From Siniperca chuatsi (taxonomy: Eukaryota; Chordata; Actinopteri; Centrarchiformes; Sinipercidae), in the NCBI RefSeq assembly GCF_020085105.1, contig NC_058055.1:27999372-28063371 (forward strand): DNA of 64,000 nt. Reading direction: 5' to 3'. The position numbers were made by a program, and so were the translations under genes. Below are positions 31,001-42,238 of the stretch, one piece after another. Position 1 is the first letter of the stretch; each line of letters starts with the position of its first letter. The notes below the pieces were generated by a model. The model was not told the DNA's origin. It saw only the letters and a list, made by a program, of their open reading frames with translations, and did not search any database.

Positions 31001-31868
31001 CTGAAATATTTCTATTTTTGTCGGTGCCAGTGCATAACCATGGTGAAATTGTGCAGTGCAGGGACCTGCAAGAAGAACCATCACCTAATGAAAAATGAGG
31101 ACAGGAGCTCCAAATATAGATTTTTATATTTATTTCTTACTTAGCAGCCAGATTAATGATTTTCTCACAAGTAGTCATATGCTAAATGTGCCCCTTTTAG
31201 GACAAAAATTCACAAGTGAAGAAAAATAGAGGTACTTAATCAATAGTTTCAGGACAGTTTGCAATAAATGGAATTCAAGTACACAGTCTAAAACAGGTGC
31301 AAGTATCTAACAACGTACAAGGTCGATTTATTTATCATTGTACAACAGAGATTAAGTTGTAGTTCCCTTTATCCTACTCAAAAACAAACACTATATACAA
31401 AGATTATATACAGCAGATGGGGGAATAAATAAGAAGTTATAGAAATAAAACTTTTGTTGTTCATGATGTTACAATGTAGTACACTCAAACCAATAGTATC
31501 ATTCTCAAATTCCAAACAAAGCCATTACAAGTAATCATTATATCAGCCATCCATAGCATGAGCAAATAATGACATATTTCAAGATTTCAATAAGTAAAAT
31601 CGATATGTACTAACCAGTAGTGTCTGTCAGGTAAATGCAAATATTGCCGAAGTCAACTGGTGGCCATTCTTGAGGATCATTAACCAAGCATCACCAAGCA
31701 ATCTATAGGGACAATCCTTCAGTCCACAAAGTTTCAACTTTTGTTTTTAGCACGCTAGAGCACTTGGCTGGAGCACAGAAATGTAATTGGATGCCATGTT
31801 GACATATGTACCGCAAAAAAGAGATAAAAATCAACTCCATATCTTCTTTGCACACTCAAACAGGCACC
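31001..31868. other. Intergenic, duplicated at 54060-54913, no gene
   Basis: AT-rich sequence present in both large copies with few differences. No feature recognised. Confidence 0.55.
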
Positions 31869-33053
31869 AAAATAAAAACAACCCCAGGTTTCTTTTCAGC
31901 ACTGTAGCCAGGCTGACAGAGAATCACAGCTCTATTGAACCATGTATTCCTATAGCTCTCAGTAGCAATGACTTCATGAGCTCCTTTAATGATAAAATTT
32001 TAACTATTAGAGAAAAAATTCATCAAGTCCTGCCTTTAACCCGGTGCCAACTTGTCTTCAAACACAGGAACCTTGGAAACAGCTGTAGAGCCTGATGTGT
32101 GTTTTGGCTGCTTTGCTCCTGTCAACCTTCTTCAGCTGACTTCGACAATTAATTCATCTAAGCCATCAGCCTGTCTCTTAGACCCCATTCCAACTAGGCT
32201 GCTTAAAGACGTTTTACCCTTAGTTAGCACTTCTTTACTGGATATGATCAATCTGTCTTTATTAACAGGCTATGTACCACAATCCTTTAAAGTAGCTGTA
32301 ATTAAACTGCTTCTTAAAAAGCCCACTCTTGATCCTGGGGTTTTAGCCAACTGTAGACCTATATCTAACCTTCCCTTTCTTTCTGAGATGCTTGAGAAAG
32401 CAGTCGCCAATCAGTTGTGTTACTTTCTAAATAACAATAGTTTATTTGAGGAATTTCAGTCAGGGTTTAGAGTGCATTATAGCACAGAGACAGCACTGGT
32501 GAAAATTACAAATTACCTTTTAATTGCATCAGACAATGGACTTGTTTCTGTACTTGTCTTGTTAGATCTTAGTGCTGCGTTCGACACCATTGACCATCAC
32601 ATCCTATTACAGAGACTGGAACATGTAATTGGCATTAAAGGAACCCCACTGAGCTGGTTTAAATCCTATCTATCAGATCGATCTCAGTTTGTACATGTTA
32701 ACGGTGAGTCCTCCGTGCACCCCAAAGTTAGTCACGGAGTTTCACAAGGTTCTGTGCTTTGACCAATTCTATTTACCTTATATATGCTTCCTCTAGGCAG
32801 TATTATTAGGAAGCACTCCATAAACTTTCATTGCTATGCAGATGATACCCAATTATATCTATCGATCAAGCCAGATGAAACTAACCGAAACTAAACTTAA
32901 GGCATGCCTTAAGGACATAAAGACCTGGATGACCTGCAACTTTCTGATGTTAAACTCTGACAAAACTGAAGTTATTGTACTTGGTCCCAAACACCTCCGA
33001 GACAAATTATCTAAAGATATAGTTACACTAGATGGCATTGCCCTGGCCCTGGA
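31869..33053 (+). mobile_element. LINE (L2-type) fragment, left copy only
   Basis: Encodes the linker and most of a reverse transcriptase: NKNNPRFLFSTVARLTENHS at 31869, [61 protein letters not shown] then a TGA stop at 32761, [11 protein letters not shown], catalytic box [13 protein letters not shown] near 32838, and NSDKTEVIVLGPK. A frame change lies after the first 75 codons and another after the catalytic box. Both ends are missing: the copy starts at 31869 and stops at 33053, exactly where the right large copy has different sequence. Confidence 0.88.
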
Positions 33054-33640
33054 CAGAATCAAGATGTTTGATTCTGAAAACAGTGTCCAGATGACTACGA
33101 CTAAAACCTTTTCTACGATAGAACACTCCTGGACGAATGAGGGACTACACCGTCTTTCCCAGGGTTGCTATACAGTGCAATTCCCCCGATAATTGGAACA
33201 CACCCTCCAGGCTCCTTTCCTAAAAATCTGAACCACCAGCCCCATCTAATAGTCGACAGGAACTGTCCCCAAGCTCCATGCGATATTAAAGAGACGTCTC
33301 ACCCAAGACAGCCCAACAATATCCAGAGCATTTACCATTTCAAGGCAAATCTCACCCAACCCCTGGTGCCCTGCCATTGTGGAGCATTTAAACTATCTCA
33401 TTGACCTCTTCCATTGAAATGGGTATGGCTTCCCCCAAGACTTCTAACCCTGCCTGTCTCACAGAGGGTATGTCAGTTTTAGGTTTAGAAGGTGTAGGAG
33501 TGTTCCACCGACCAAGAACATCCCCTGTCGACATCAGTAGTTCTCTCCACCTTACTTTTCCTGAGTCGTCTGACAATTTGCCAGAACCTCTTTGAAGCCA
33601 ACTAAAAGTCCTCCATGTCCTCCCACACCTTTTGAGTTAG
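33054..33640 (-). mobile_element. LINE fragment, reverse transcriptase N-terminal region
   Basis: The minus strand reads GDVLGRWN, then a degraded linker, and near 33175-33215 a block like RVCSNYRGI of non-LTR reverse transcriptases. It matches 58368-58905, where the same LINE continues further downstream on the minus strand (to about 57750). Here the continuation is replaced by the plus-strand L2 piece. Clade not assigned. Confidence 0.6.
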
Positions 33641-35870
33641 TTTCATAATTGTTACCTGTGCTGGCCTACAGATACCTGTCTGCTGCTTCTGCAAACCACA
33701 GATATGTGCAATCTCTATGTTTCAAACGCTGTGGTTAAAGTCTGGTTAGATTTCTACACAAAAACACTTGGTTAGGATTAGGAATCGATCATGATTTGGG
33801 TTAAAATACCCACTTTTGTCACCATAAAAAGAGTCGAAAATGTCAGAAACTTCACTAAAAACATCCAATTTTGTCACCAAAAACACTCGGTGCTTATGTG
33901 GTCTCAAACAGTGGTCTCTGGTACTTTTGCCACTTCCATCCATCTGACTACTGATCTCGCCATGTGACTAATGATCTTGCCGCCATCCAACCCCCTCCTC
34001 CTGCAAGAAAGGAAATCAGCTCCTAAAGACGCCATCTTAACTACGTCACAGAGCCGCAACATGGCTGTGGACTCTTAGTCTTATTTATTGTCATTTATTT
34101 CTGTACATATGAATGCATTTATTTGACTATTTAACTGCAAATTAACTCTGAAACTTTGAAAGAATCTCAAAGTTGTGACTCAGACCAACTGGTATAGTCC
34201 AACTTGTGCTCAAAGAATTAACAACAGGTACAGTCCTCACATCACACACACACATACACAAGAGCAATTGAACTAAAGTAAGAGCTTCTATAATGAATCT
34301 TTAATGAGGAGGTCAAACATTTGAAGGAGATGGTTGTTACCTTGGCAACAAAGACAATTACGTTTCTTATTTTTTCAGATGCTTGTTTATAGCCACAGAG
34401 GTAACTAAAAATAGGTCCCTTTGGTATTCTTTTGCTATCCTGTGTACAATTTAAATTTTTAATGAAAGGGTCTGATGTAACTTTGTGTAATTAATGTTGC
34501 TTGGTCTCACTATAATCTCCATTATAATCACAAAAAAACTCAGTTGCTCTTGAAAAGGCAACATGTGGACCTAAGGTGAAGTTCTGCCGTTATCTGATGA
34601 AACCTGACTGAGCAGCAAGAAGTCTGATTCACACATTCAAGTAAGATGATGATATCTTTTCAAATATTTTACAAACCATGTCCAAGTATTTGCACTTTTA
34701 AAAAGGCAAATATGAAGAAATGGTGTTTTGTTGTGTGCAGATGTAGAGCTTTTTTACTTGATAATTTGTGCTGTCAAACTGAGCTTCTGTTCAGATAGTC
34801 ACATACAAAAGCTTTTAATTTTCACAGTGTAAATTATTCTTCTCTTGTTGTCTGTTGCCAGAAAAGTTGTCTACATCCACCCATCTATTCACCTGTCTGT
34901 CTCGCTGTCTGTCTGCTGGGGAGGGATGGAGCTTTTGCCATTTGATATTTCACCTGAAAGTCCCAGAGGTCTGTGAGTGTTTCAATGCTTTTCATTTGGT
35001 GTTGGTGATTGTGTGGTAAACTGTTTTTGATGATGTCCAGTGCAATCAAGCTTCACAGTGTGATATATTATACATTTATCAGAAATATTTTTGTCAGTTG
35101 TAAGCAGGAGAACAGAATCATTTTTTACAACATAAAAAGTCAATGCGTATTAATAATGTTACAGTCTTGATCTACTATCCCTTGAAAAAAATTTTCTTTG
35201 GGCATTTTCATCACAACAGTAGTAATAGTTTTCCAGTGATCGAAGGCAATGACACATTATTTCACTTATTTAATTTGCATAAAGGCTTGATATTAACTGC
35301 TCCTATCTTACAATGTCATAGCTGTAAACTACATTCATGTGTCTTGTTTGTATATCTAATACGGTAAATAAGTTATTCTGAGTTGTAATTGCTATACACA
35401 CATACACTATTATTTCACTAGTAAGGTCATTAATCAGGGGAAGCAGCATGCAGGCATGTTTGAATTGTTGTAGCTAAAAATCTACTTGACTTGAGAGTGA
35501 AAGAAACATCTACACCTTCAGATTTTGTGATAAATTCACTTGAATTCATGCAGGATTTCACACAGATCTCCTCCAGGCTGTGAGCGTTGTCATATGTGCA
35601 TCCTTAAAGCTGCCTGTTTTGTTGACATTTTGTTGATTTTACTTAATTGTTTTTATACATACTGCTGAATGTATTTTTTCTTGACCATGGGAACATGTAA
35701 CAGAATAAAATGTGTGACAAAATAACCTCAAATTTAGATAATTCAGTTTTGTCACACTTGTTTTTTTTCTGCTTTTGAGCTTTCTTGAGAATGTATAATT
35801 CAGAAAGGCAAAGCTCTTGCAGCTTAGGTCTGCTAATGTTAAGTTGATGTTAAGTTAGCATCATGCCTGC
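33641..35870. other. Intergenic upstream of OR gene 6
   Basis: Sequence shared with 58906-61117. It includes a weak dispersed repeat at about 33760-33960 (AACACTTGGTTAGGATTAGG, CACTTTTGTCACCATAAAAA). A short candidate first coding exon for gene 6 is listed separately. Nothing else recognised. Confidence 0.5.
34926..34968 (+). CDS. Candidate first coding exon of OR gene 6 (uncertain)
   Basis: ATG at 34926 opens 14 codons plus one base (reading MELLPFDISPESPR) before a GT at 34969. Its phase fits exon 37436-37623, which needs one base from an upstream exon. The identical arrangement is at 60179-60221 in the right copy. Against it: the donor (GAG|GTCTGT) is weak, the intron would be about 2.5 kb, and the protein would be about 352 aa, long for an OR. 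A hypothesis only. Confidence 0.2.
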
Positions 35871-36350
35871 AGTGGTGGAAGAAATATTAAGATCTTTTAC
35901 TTAACTTAAAACAGCAATGTCACAAGTCCTGCATTCAAAATTTTACTTAAATAGAAATCAAAAAGTTTTAGCAACATAAAGTACTTAAGTAAAAGTACTC
36001 ATTTGGCAGGAGAATGACCTCTGTCATCGTAATGTTACCATGTCATATACTATATTATCCGATTATTATTACTATAACATTACTATTAATATTGTGGCTA
36101 GTCGAGGTGGAGCTACCATACTATATATGTTTCTATTTGGTAGTTTAACCTTTAACAGTATATCATTTTAGAAACTCATTGTAAGTTTTCTGTGTATCTG
36201 TGTTTTCTGAAAAGTAACTAAAGCTGTCAGATAAATTTAGTGGAGTAAAAAGTCAAATTGTCCTTGTGAAATGTTGAGAAGTAGAAGTATAATGCAGCTC
36301 AAAATGGAAATACTCAAGTAAAGTACAAGTATATCAAAATTGTACTTAGT
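35871..36350. mobile_element. CAGTGGTGGAAG-type short DNA element
   Basis: Begins CAGTGGTGGAAGAAATATTA, has AAAGTACTTAAGTAAAAGTA and ends with the related AAATACTCAAGTAAAGTACA: a non-autonomous TIR element common in fish, probably hAT. No coding capacity. Copy in the right arm at 61118-61605; a truncated relative at 40960-41089. Confidence 0.65.
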
Positions 36351-36357
36351 TCATTTT

Positions 36358-36660
36358 AATTAAGTTCAGTTTTATTTATATAGTGCCAATTCATAACAGA
36401 AGTTATCTCATTGCGCTTTTCCTATAGAGCAGGTCTAGACCGAACTCTTTATAATATTATTTACAGAGACCCAACAAATCCCACCATGAGCAAGCACTTG
36501 GCGACTAAGGCAAGGAAAAACGTCGTTTTAACAGCCAGAAACCTTGAACAGAACCTATAGGCTCTGGGTGGGCGGCCATCCGCCAGAGAGAGAGAGAGAG
36601 AGAGGTGGAGAGGGAGAGAGAGCAGAAGGAAGAGAACAGTAGCACAATGCAAATTCCACA
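36358..36660 (-). mobile_element. LINE 3' tail (L2-like)
   Basis: Starts at left with the A-rich tail read in reverse (GTTCAGTTTTATTTATATAG), then TGCGCTTTTCCTATAGAGCA, CCCACCATGAGCAAGCACTT and GGTGGGCGGCCATCCGCC. A (GA)n run follows at 36586-36603. Duplicate at 61611-61920, where the (GA)n is longer. Confidence 0.65.
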
Positions 36661-36854
36661 TAGAGAACTTGTATGTTGTATTGTATTACAACCCTGCCTA
36701 GTAATTACTTTTATATACTACTAATTTGTTTTGATAATTACATTGTGAAGGAAACATAATTGCTGCCTGGATTATTTTTTCCAGTACAGAAGGTGTTACA
36801 TTTTTTTTACCACATGCTAGTTGTACGGAGATGGTCGGGGTGGATGGTGGCTGT

Positions 36855-37010
36855 GTGGTTAGGTTTAGGCAACAAAAACACTTTGGTTAAGGTTAGGGAA
36901 GGATGGTGGTAAAGTCCGTTCTGTGTCACTTTTTCAGTATTAAACCAAGACCACCATCTTTCCCTAACCTTAATCAAGAGCTTAGAGTGCCTAAACAGAA
37001 CCATAAAAGT
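36855..37010. repeat. Foldback repeat
   Basis: Inverted arms: GGTTAGGTTTAGGCAAC ... AAGGTTAGGGAAGGATGG on the left and CCATCTTTCCCTAACCTTAA ... GTGCCTAAACAGAACC on the right, around a central spacer. Looks like a palindromic non-autonomous element. Same in the right arm at 62109-62262. Confidence 0.6.
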
Positions 37011-37435
37011 TTAATCATGCATCAGATGCTACGCGTGGATATCGTAGGAAAACAAATGAAATACTTTGTCAGTCAACGTTTTACAGATACATTCATTACA
37101 AAAGGTTTCATCATTATGTTGAGAAAACATCTAATTCAGGTGGTATTAGTAGTACACTACTAATTTGCAAGATATAAAATAGTCAGTAGGAGACAGAGCG
37201 GCTTTTTTATGTGTGCGTTCATTGGCCTGATGTTTATATTTCGTTACATTCATATACACATTCTATTTCTACATCTGTATGAATAAAGCTGATGGAAATA
37301 TGAACAGGCTGAGGTAAGATTTCATGTGATCCAGTATGCTCCTGTTGAACCATGAACTATAAAACTCCTCTCTGTCTTCTGATGTCCTGTCTGTGAATCA
37401 ACACTGACGCTTCTCTCACCTCACTCTTTCTCCAG

Positions 37436-40375
37436 ATTCATACCTGCACTCATCGACCAATCACAGGTCCAGCTCTGTTAACAGCACCTGGGAGCCTAAT
37501 GGTGTCACTTTCTTCATCATCCAAGGCCTTGCTAACCTTGGCGAGAAAGGGATGATTCTTTTTGTCATTCTGCTGCTGGGTTACATCATCATCCTGGGAG
37601 GAAACAGCATGATCATCTTTGTGGTACAAAACAAAGCCGTATATCTAGTTTCATCATTCGCCTCAGTCTGACTAAGATTCAGTTTTTAGTATCTTAATCA
37701 CTGCCACTGTCTTTTCTCATGCAGGCGTTGACTGATCCAAAGCTCACCACTCCCATGTATTTCTTCCTCTACAACCTCGCCATTGTGGACATCATCTACA
37801 CCACCACCACCATCCCCAAAATGCTCTGCGGTTTCCTGACAGACATGAATACCATTTCCGTCCCAGGCTGCTTTCTCCAGATGCATTTCTTTATTCAGCT
37901 AGGCGTTACCGGCTATGCCATCCTGACTGTCATGGCGTATGACCGCTACGTGGCCATCTGCAACCCTCTGCGCTACACTGCCATCATGACCCGGCCCGTC
38001 CAACTGCTCCTCATCATAGGAGCCTGGGGCTTCAGCATCTTCTGCACGCTGCCAGCGACCTCCATGACCTGGCAGCGGCCTTACTGTGGCCCGAATGTGG
38101 TTAGGAATGCCTGGTGCGACCTGTCGTCTATAAGGCAGCTGGTGTGCGCTGACACCTCCGTGGATAACATTGTGTCCGTTTCTTTCGCCATATTGGCGCT
38201 ACTGACCACAGGAGTCCTCATCCTCACCTCCTATGTCCTGATTGGTGTTTCCATGTTGAAGATGGGTGTTGCTCAGAGGCTGAAGGCCTTTGGAACGTGT
38301 GCCGCCCACCTGACTGTGGTGTCCATCTCTTACAGCTCAGCCTCGTGTGTATTCATCTCCTACCGGGTGGGAAACATTTCACCAGAGGTACAAGACTAAT
38401 CATTCTGCTTTAATATTAACCTTTGCCTTAGTACATGTCTCACATATGTCCACCAAAACTGACATTTAAGGTATTCAGCACCAGTATTTTAAACAAGACT
38501 AGCAAGCAGTTTGAAGGTTCATTCTTGACCTTGGAAGCAGCAGTGTGACAAAAAACCTAAACATTAGGTCCACTTACCTTGTGTTTCCAAAGCTTTCAAC
38601 CACATCCTGTGGCCTTCAGCAGATAAAGTTGCTGAGTTGTCATGGAGATGTTTTAGTTGTTATTATGTGACCTAAGTTTTGAATTTCTGTTACCTTCAAC
38701 CACAGACAGTTTGTTGCATTGGAGGACTATGAGTCCAAACGCACAGACCTGGCTCACCACAAAGATATCAGATGGCTCAACTTGGGCAAATTGCTGAAAA
38801 GAGTGTGAAACTTGAAAACTCAGATTCAGCAGTTTTGTGAGATGAAAGGACAAGGAAATTCCCATAACCCATACTTGGGTCACATGATGAACAACTCAAC
38901 CACCTCAAGCAATTCCGCTGCGGAAGGCCACGAGATGTGGTTGAAAGATTTGGAAACATAAAGTAAGTGGACCTTTTGTTGACAATTTTCCATGCTAGCA
39001 GTGTGGCTCTATAGATGGAAATGTCTGTCGGTGTTGGTCCACCACTTTGGCACAGACTGAAATATGTCAACAACTACTGGATGGATTGTCTTGTAATTTG
39101 GTTCAGATATCCAGGGTGCCCAGAAACTGTATCCTAATAACTTTGGTGATCCTCTGACCTTTGGACTATTGCCATCATCAGGTCAACATTTTTATTTTCC
39201 AATACTATAGCAAATGTTAGCATGCAAAAACGCTAAATTAAAATGGTGAACATGGTAAACATACCTGATAAACATCAGCATGTTAGCATTGTGAGCATGT
39301 TAGCATGCTTATGTTAGCATTAAGCTCAAAGCTGCTAGCATGGCTGTAGACACTTAGTCTTGTTGTCAAAGGGCTAATAGTCTTAAAACCTTGCTAATGC
39401 AAGCTAATAGAAGCTGGATTGTACATTACACCCCACAAGATGACAGAACAAAATACATACTGATGATTTTCCTCTTCTTAGAGCAATGGAGCTCCGAGGG
39501 TGGTGCAAAAAAAAAGTCATAAAATCATAAAATCCTCTGGAGAGCATGAATGTTTCCAGTACATTTCATGACAATCTGGCCTGTAGTTTTTGAGATATCT
39601 GTTTCCACTAACAGGTACCCTTCATATACCCCATTGCTAGCACGGAATACATATTAGATAGAGGAAAAATCAGGAGATCGCAATAACTGTGGGATTGATC
39701 CTCTGGTAACCACAAATATTCACAATAAATTTCACAGGAATGTGACCATTTGGTCTTCAAGATAACTTGTCAACCAAATCATTGATTGAGGGGAGACTTT
39801 GTACAATGGTCTGGGGGGTCACCAAACATATTATGACTCGAGAAGATTCGTGGTTGTTTGGGGACCATGAGTGTCTATAGCAATTTTTTGGAGATCTGAA
39901 ATGGTCAAGAATTGCATCAATCACAATGGTGATGAAAATCCACAGCAAATTAAATATCCATTTGGTCTTACAAACTACCTTTTCAACCAAAATGTTGAAA
40001 GGGCACTAGATAAAAAGTCTGGTGGTCACCAAATATATTGGGAATCATGTTGATGCTACACGGCCATTTGGGGACAACAAGAACTCATAACATGCCAATA
40101 ATATGAGTTGGATGACCAAACTTGTCATCCTTAGGACCTTCCGCTAGTCGGGAGAAATGCCAAATATTCTCAGTGAACCTTGTGTGTTCAATAATTTTAT
40201 TTTGTTTTAGGTTCGCATCATTGTGTCTGTGCTGTTCTCCGCTCTAACTCCTTTCCTAAATCCGATGATCTACAGTGTGAGGAACAAGGAGCTGCGAGAG
40301 TCTGTCAGAAGGACTCTGAGCAGGTTCAGACCTGCAGCTGTGTTACCCAAGAAGGATGTCAACACAGTGTCCTGA
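37436..40375 (+). CDS. Odorant receptor split into at least three exons (OR gene 6)
   Basis: Seven-transmembrane odorant receptor of a different family from genes 2-5. Visible exons: 37436-37623 (N-terminus and TM1), 37725-38387 (TM2 to before TM7) and 40211-40375 (TM7 and tail). Introns are phase 0 with clean sites (GTG|gtacaa ... tcatgcag|GCG; GAG|gtacaa ... tgttttag|GTT). Motifs: glycosylation site NST, GGNSMIIF in TM1, TTPMYFFLYNLA, MAYDRYVAICNPLRY, EL2 cysteines, RLKAFGTCAAH, PFLNPMIYSVRNKELRESV, stop at 40373-40375. Exon 37436 opens after a strong acceptor (ctctttctccag) in a phase needing one upstream base, and no in-frame ATG lies between the upstream stop (37405) and TM1, so the start codon must be in an earlier exon. 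No disabling change seen. Ligand unknown. Confidence 0.85.
38566..38975. repeat. Foldback element in the last intron of OR gene 6
   Basis: Left arm 38566-38618 (AGGTCCACTTACCTTGTG...) and right arm 38922-38975 (...AAAGTAAGTGGACCT) are imperfect inverted repeats of about 53 bp. The interior has no gene. The left half is also at 63818-64000 in the right copy. Confidence 0.7.
39005..39370. repeat. Dispersed fish repeat with GTTAGCATGCTTATGTTAGC
   Basis: GTTGGTCCACCACTTTGGCA at the left, AACATCAGCATGTTAGCATT in the middle and GCTAGCATGGCTGTAGACAC at the right are hallmarks of a common teleost non-autonomous repeat. It sits within the last intron of gene 6. The rest of that intron (39371-40210) shows nothing recognisable. 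Confidence 0.55.
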
Positions 40376-40959
40376 CTGCGAAAGAAAACCTGCCACTGGA
40401 CACCCACAAACTGGAGAGAGAAAAGGCAACTGAACATCCAAAATGACTGTCTTGCACAAAAACTTATTTAGAAATTACATGATGTCTTTTTTAATTTGTA
40501 TACTGTGCTAATAATATGCTCAGCTATCTATACACAAAACTTACTATGTTAAATTTGCATTCAAGAGTCACATTAAACTAGTTAATGATCCTTTTAATTA
40601 AATAAGTTAATTAACAGTCCCTTCTCATTGGAGAACTGCTTTTACCAGCTATGAATGGATGGATCAATATTACAATAAATTTAGGTTTTTTTTTTCCAAA
40701 ACATTGCGTGAATAAGTCTCAGAATTCATTTGTCCAATGCTTTGTTGCTTGTGTCAAAAATGCCTTATTAGCATGCAACCTGTGTGGCACCCAAAGCAAC
40801 ATTAGGGGCTCCAGGTGCCCAATAACAGCCTATTGAGGGCTCAATCAGGCAGCTGATTCCCTATGACTTCTCCCCCACACTCTTATTCTTTCCTCTCTCA
40901 TTAATCATCTCACGTATTAACAATCTTGTCAGGTAGAATCATTTATCAGTCACAGGAGA
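40376..40959. other. 3' flank of OR gene 6, nothing recognised
   Basis: AT-rich, no gene or clear repeat. Confidence 0.5.
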
Positions 40960-41089
40960 TATTTTCTACTGCAGAATGAGTACGAGTAGGATTTTGAATG
41001 CAGGACTTTTACATGTAATAGAGTAGTTTTGGATCGTTGTATTGGTTCCTTTACTTAAGTTAAGGATCTAAGTACTTCTTCCACCACTG
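40960..41089. mobile_element. Truncated CAGTGGTGGAAG-type short DNA element
   Basis: Reverse complement of the end of the element at 35871-36350: ...CTTAAGTTAAGGATCTAAGT then ACTTCTTCCACCACTG at 41074-41089. It lies directly beside the minus-strand OR fragment. Confidence 0.6.
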
Positions 41090-41121
41090 CAATTTCTTCA
41101 CTAGATCCAGTGAAAAGTGTT

Positions 41122-41306
41122 AACAGCAGATACATGGGCTGGTGGAGGCTCCTCTCCATGAAGATCAGGACTACTAGGCTGATGTTGGACACCATAATGA
41201 AGATGTAGATGAGGAGGAGGAGGATGAATGCGAGAACTGAGAACTGGGGGCTGACCTTTAACCCCTCGATGAATATTATATCCATATTGTAATTTTGGTT
41301 CTCCAT
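41122..41306 (-). pseudogene. Odorant receptor fragment, N-terminus and TM1 (OR 7)
   Basis: On the minus strand an ATG at 41306 opens MENQNYNMDIIFIEGL, a hydrophobic TM1 (FILLLLIYIFIMVSNISLVV) and the conserved MERSLHQPMYLL, then the similarity to ORs stops at about 41122. The frame runs on into unrelated sequence and a short DNA element. The rest of the receptor is absent nearby. It resembles the N-termini of genes 2, 3, 5 and 8 but is divergent and is the only OR on the minus strand. Confidence 0.85.
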
Positions 41307-42203
41307 ACTGCAGAGGGAGGATCCTGGAGAGCATCATAGGCAGAGAATTCAGTCAACACTGTTTGTTATCAAAACCTGATCTGTCAAAGGGTTAGGTTAT
41401 GGATTAAATTAAAAATTAAAATAAATAAATGTAACAGTCAAAAACTCAGTTAATCTGCTTCATCAGGACTGTGTTGGTGTGGTTTTATCAGATTGTGGTC
41501 TACCAACATAAAAACCAACTGCACAATCATCAAATTACATTTTGATTCAAATAATGCAGAATCCTGATTGGTGTATGGAGGTACATTCATATTCACATTC
41601 ATTCAACATTTTGAGCCTTGCCCAACAAACCAGTGAGAGAAGCCCAGAGAAAAACACAGAAATCTGTCAAGCAGTGATGGGAATAACTGCTCTCAGACGG
41701 GAGGCGGCTCCCATCGTTCACTTAAAGGAGCGACTCGTTCACGAGCGACACATCACTACTGTCAAGTGAAATAATCAAAGCTTCTTTTGTTTGTGTTCAT
41801 GTTGGACCACATCTTTCATAGTAAACTAATGTAAATCCACTAATATGAGACAAATCTTAAGCAAAACAATCTTATGTGAAAATCACACAACAATGGAAAT
41901 GACTCCATACATTTATGTCCTCCTGTTTAATCTTTCTACAGTTTGAGTCCAACTTGTGTTATCAACACTGATTTATATTTTCTCTTTTATAACGACAGAA
42001 AACATTTCTTCAGCTGAATCAGATCCTCGGTCATTCTTTTACTTCAGATTTATTTGAATTCTTTCAGATGATTTATTTTCAGACAATGTTGGGTCACTCA
42101 TGTACACATGTAAACAAAGTAATGACACTTGTATGTCTTAAGATGCAACATTAGCACATTATCTCTGTTATCAGCATAGTCACATAACACCTCATATGTA
42201 AAA
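41307..42203. other. Intergenic, no gene
   Basis: AT-rich. Around 41670-41760 a piece with CGTTCACTTAAAGGAGCGAC looks like the end of a short DNA element, unproven. Nothing else recognised. Confidence 0.45.
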
Positions 42204-42234
<31 letters not shown>

Positions 42235-42236
42235 AA
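42204..42236. repeat. (CA)n/(TA)n microsatellite at the 5' edge of a LINE
   Basis: About ten CA units followed by about five TA units, directly before the 5' end of the Rex6-like LINE. Confidence 0.9.
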
Positions 42237-42238
42237 AA

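Larger units (their letters stand above)
27453..38747. repeat. Left copy of the large segmental duplication
   Basis: Collinear with 50349-64000: OR gene 5 pairs with gene 8, and gene 6 with gene 9, with nearly all flanking sequence. The pairing runs off the right window edge, so the true length is greater. It is broken by unlike blocks at 31869-33053 (left) against 54914-58367 (right), and by small indels such as the block at 50941-51165 and a longer (TA)n at 53657 in the right copy. Confidence 0.92.

Noticed and set aside
37358-37364. TATAAAA upstream of the TM1 exon of OR gene 6
   Set aside because: A start about 30 bp downstream would give an exon with no ATG and no room for an intron before the acceptor at 37435; probably coincidental.
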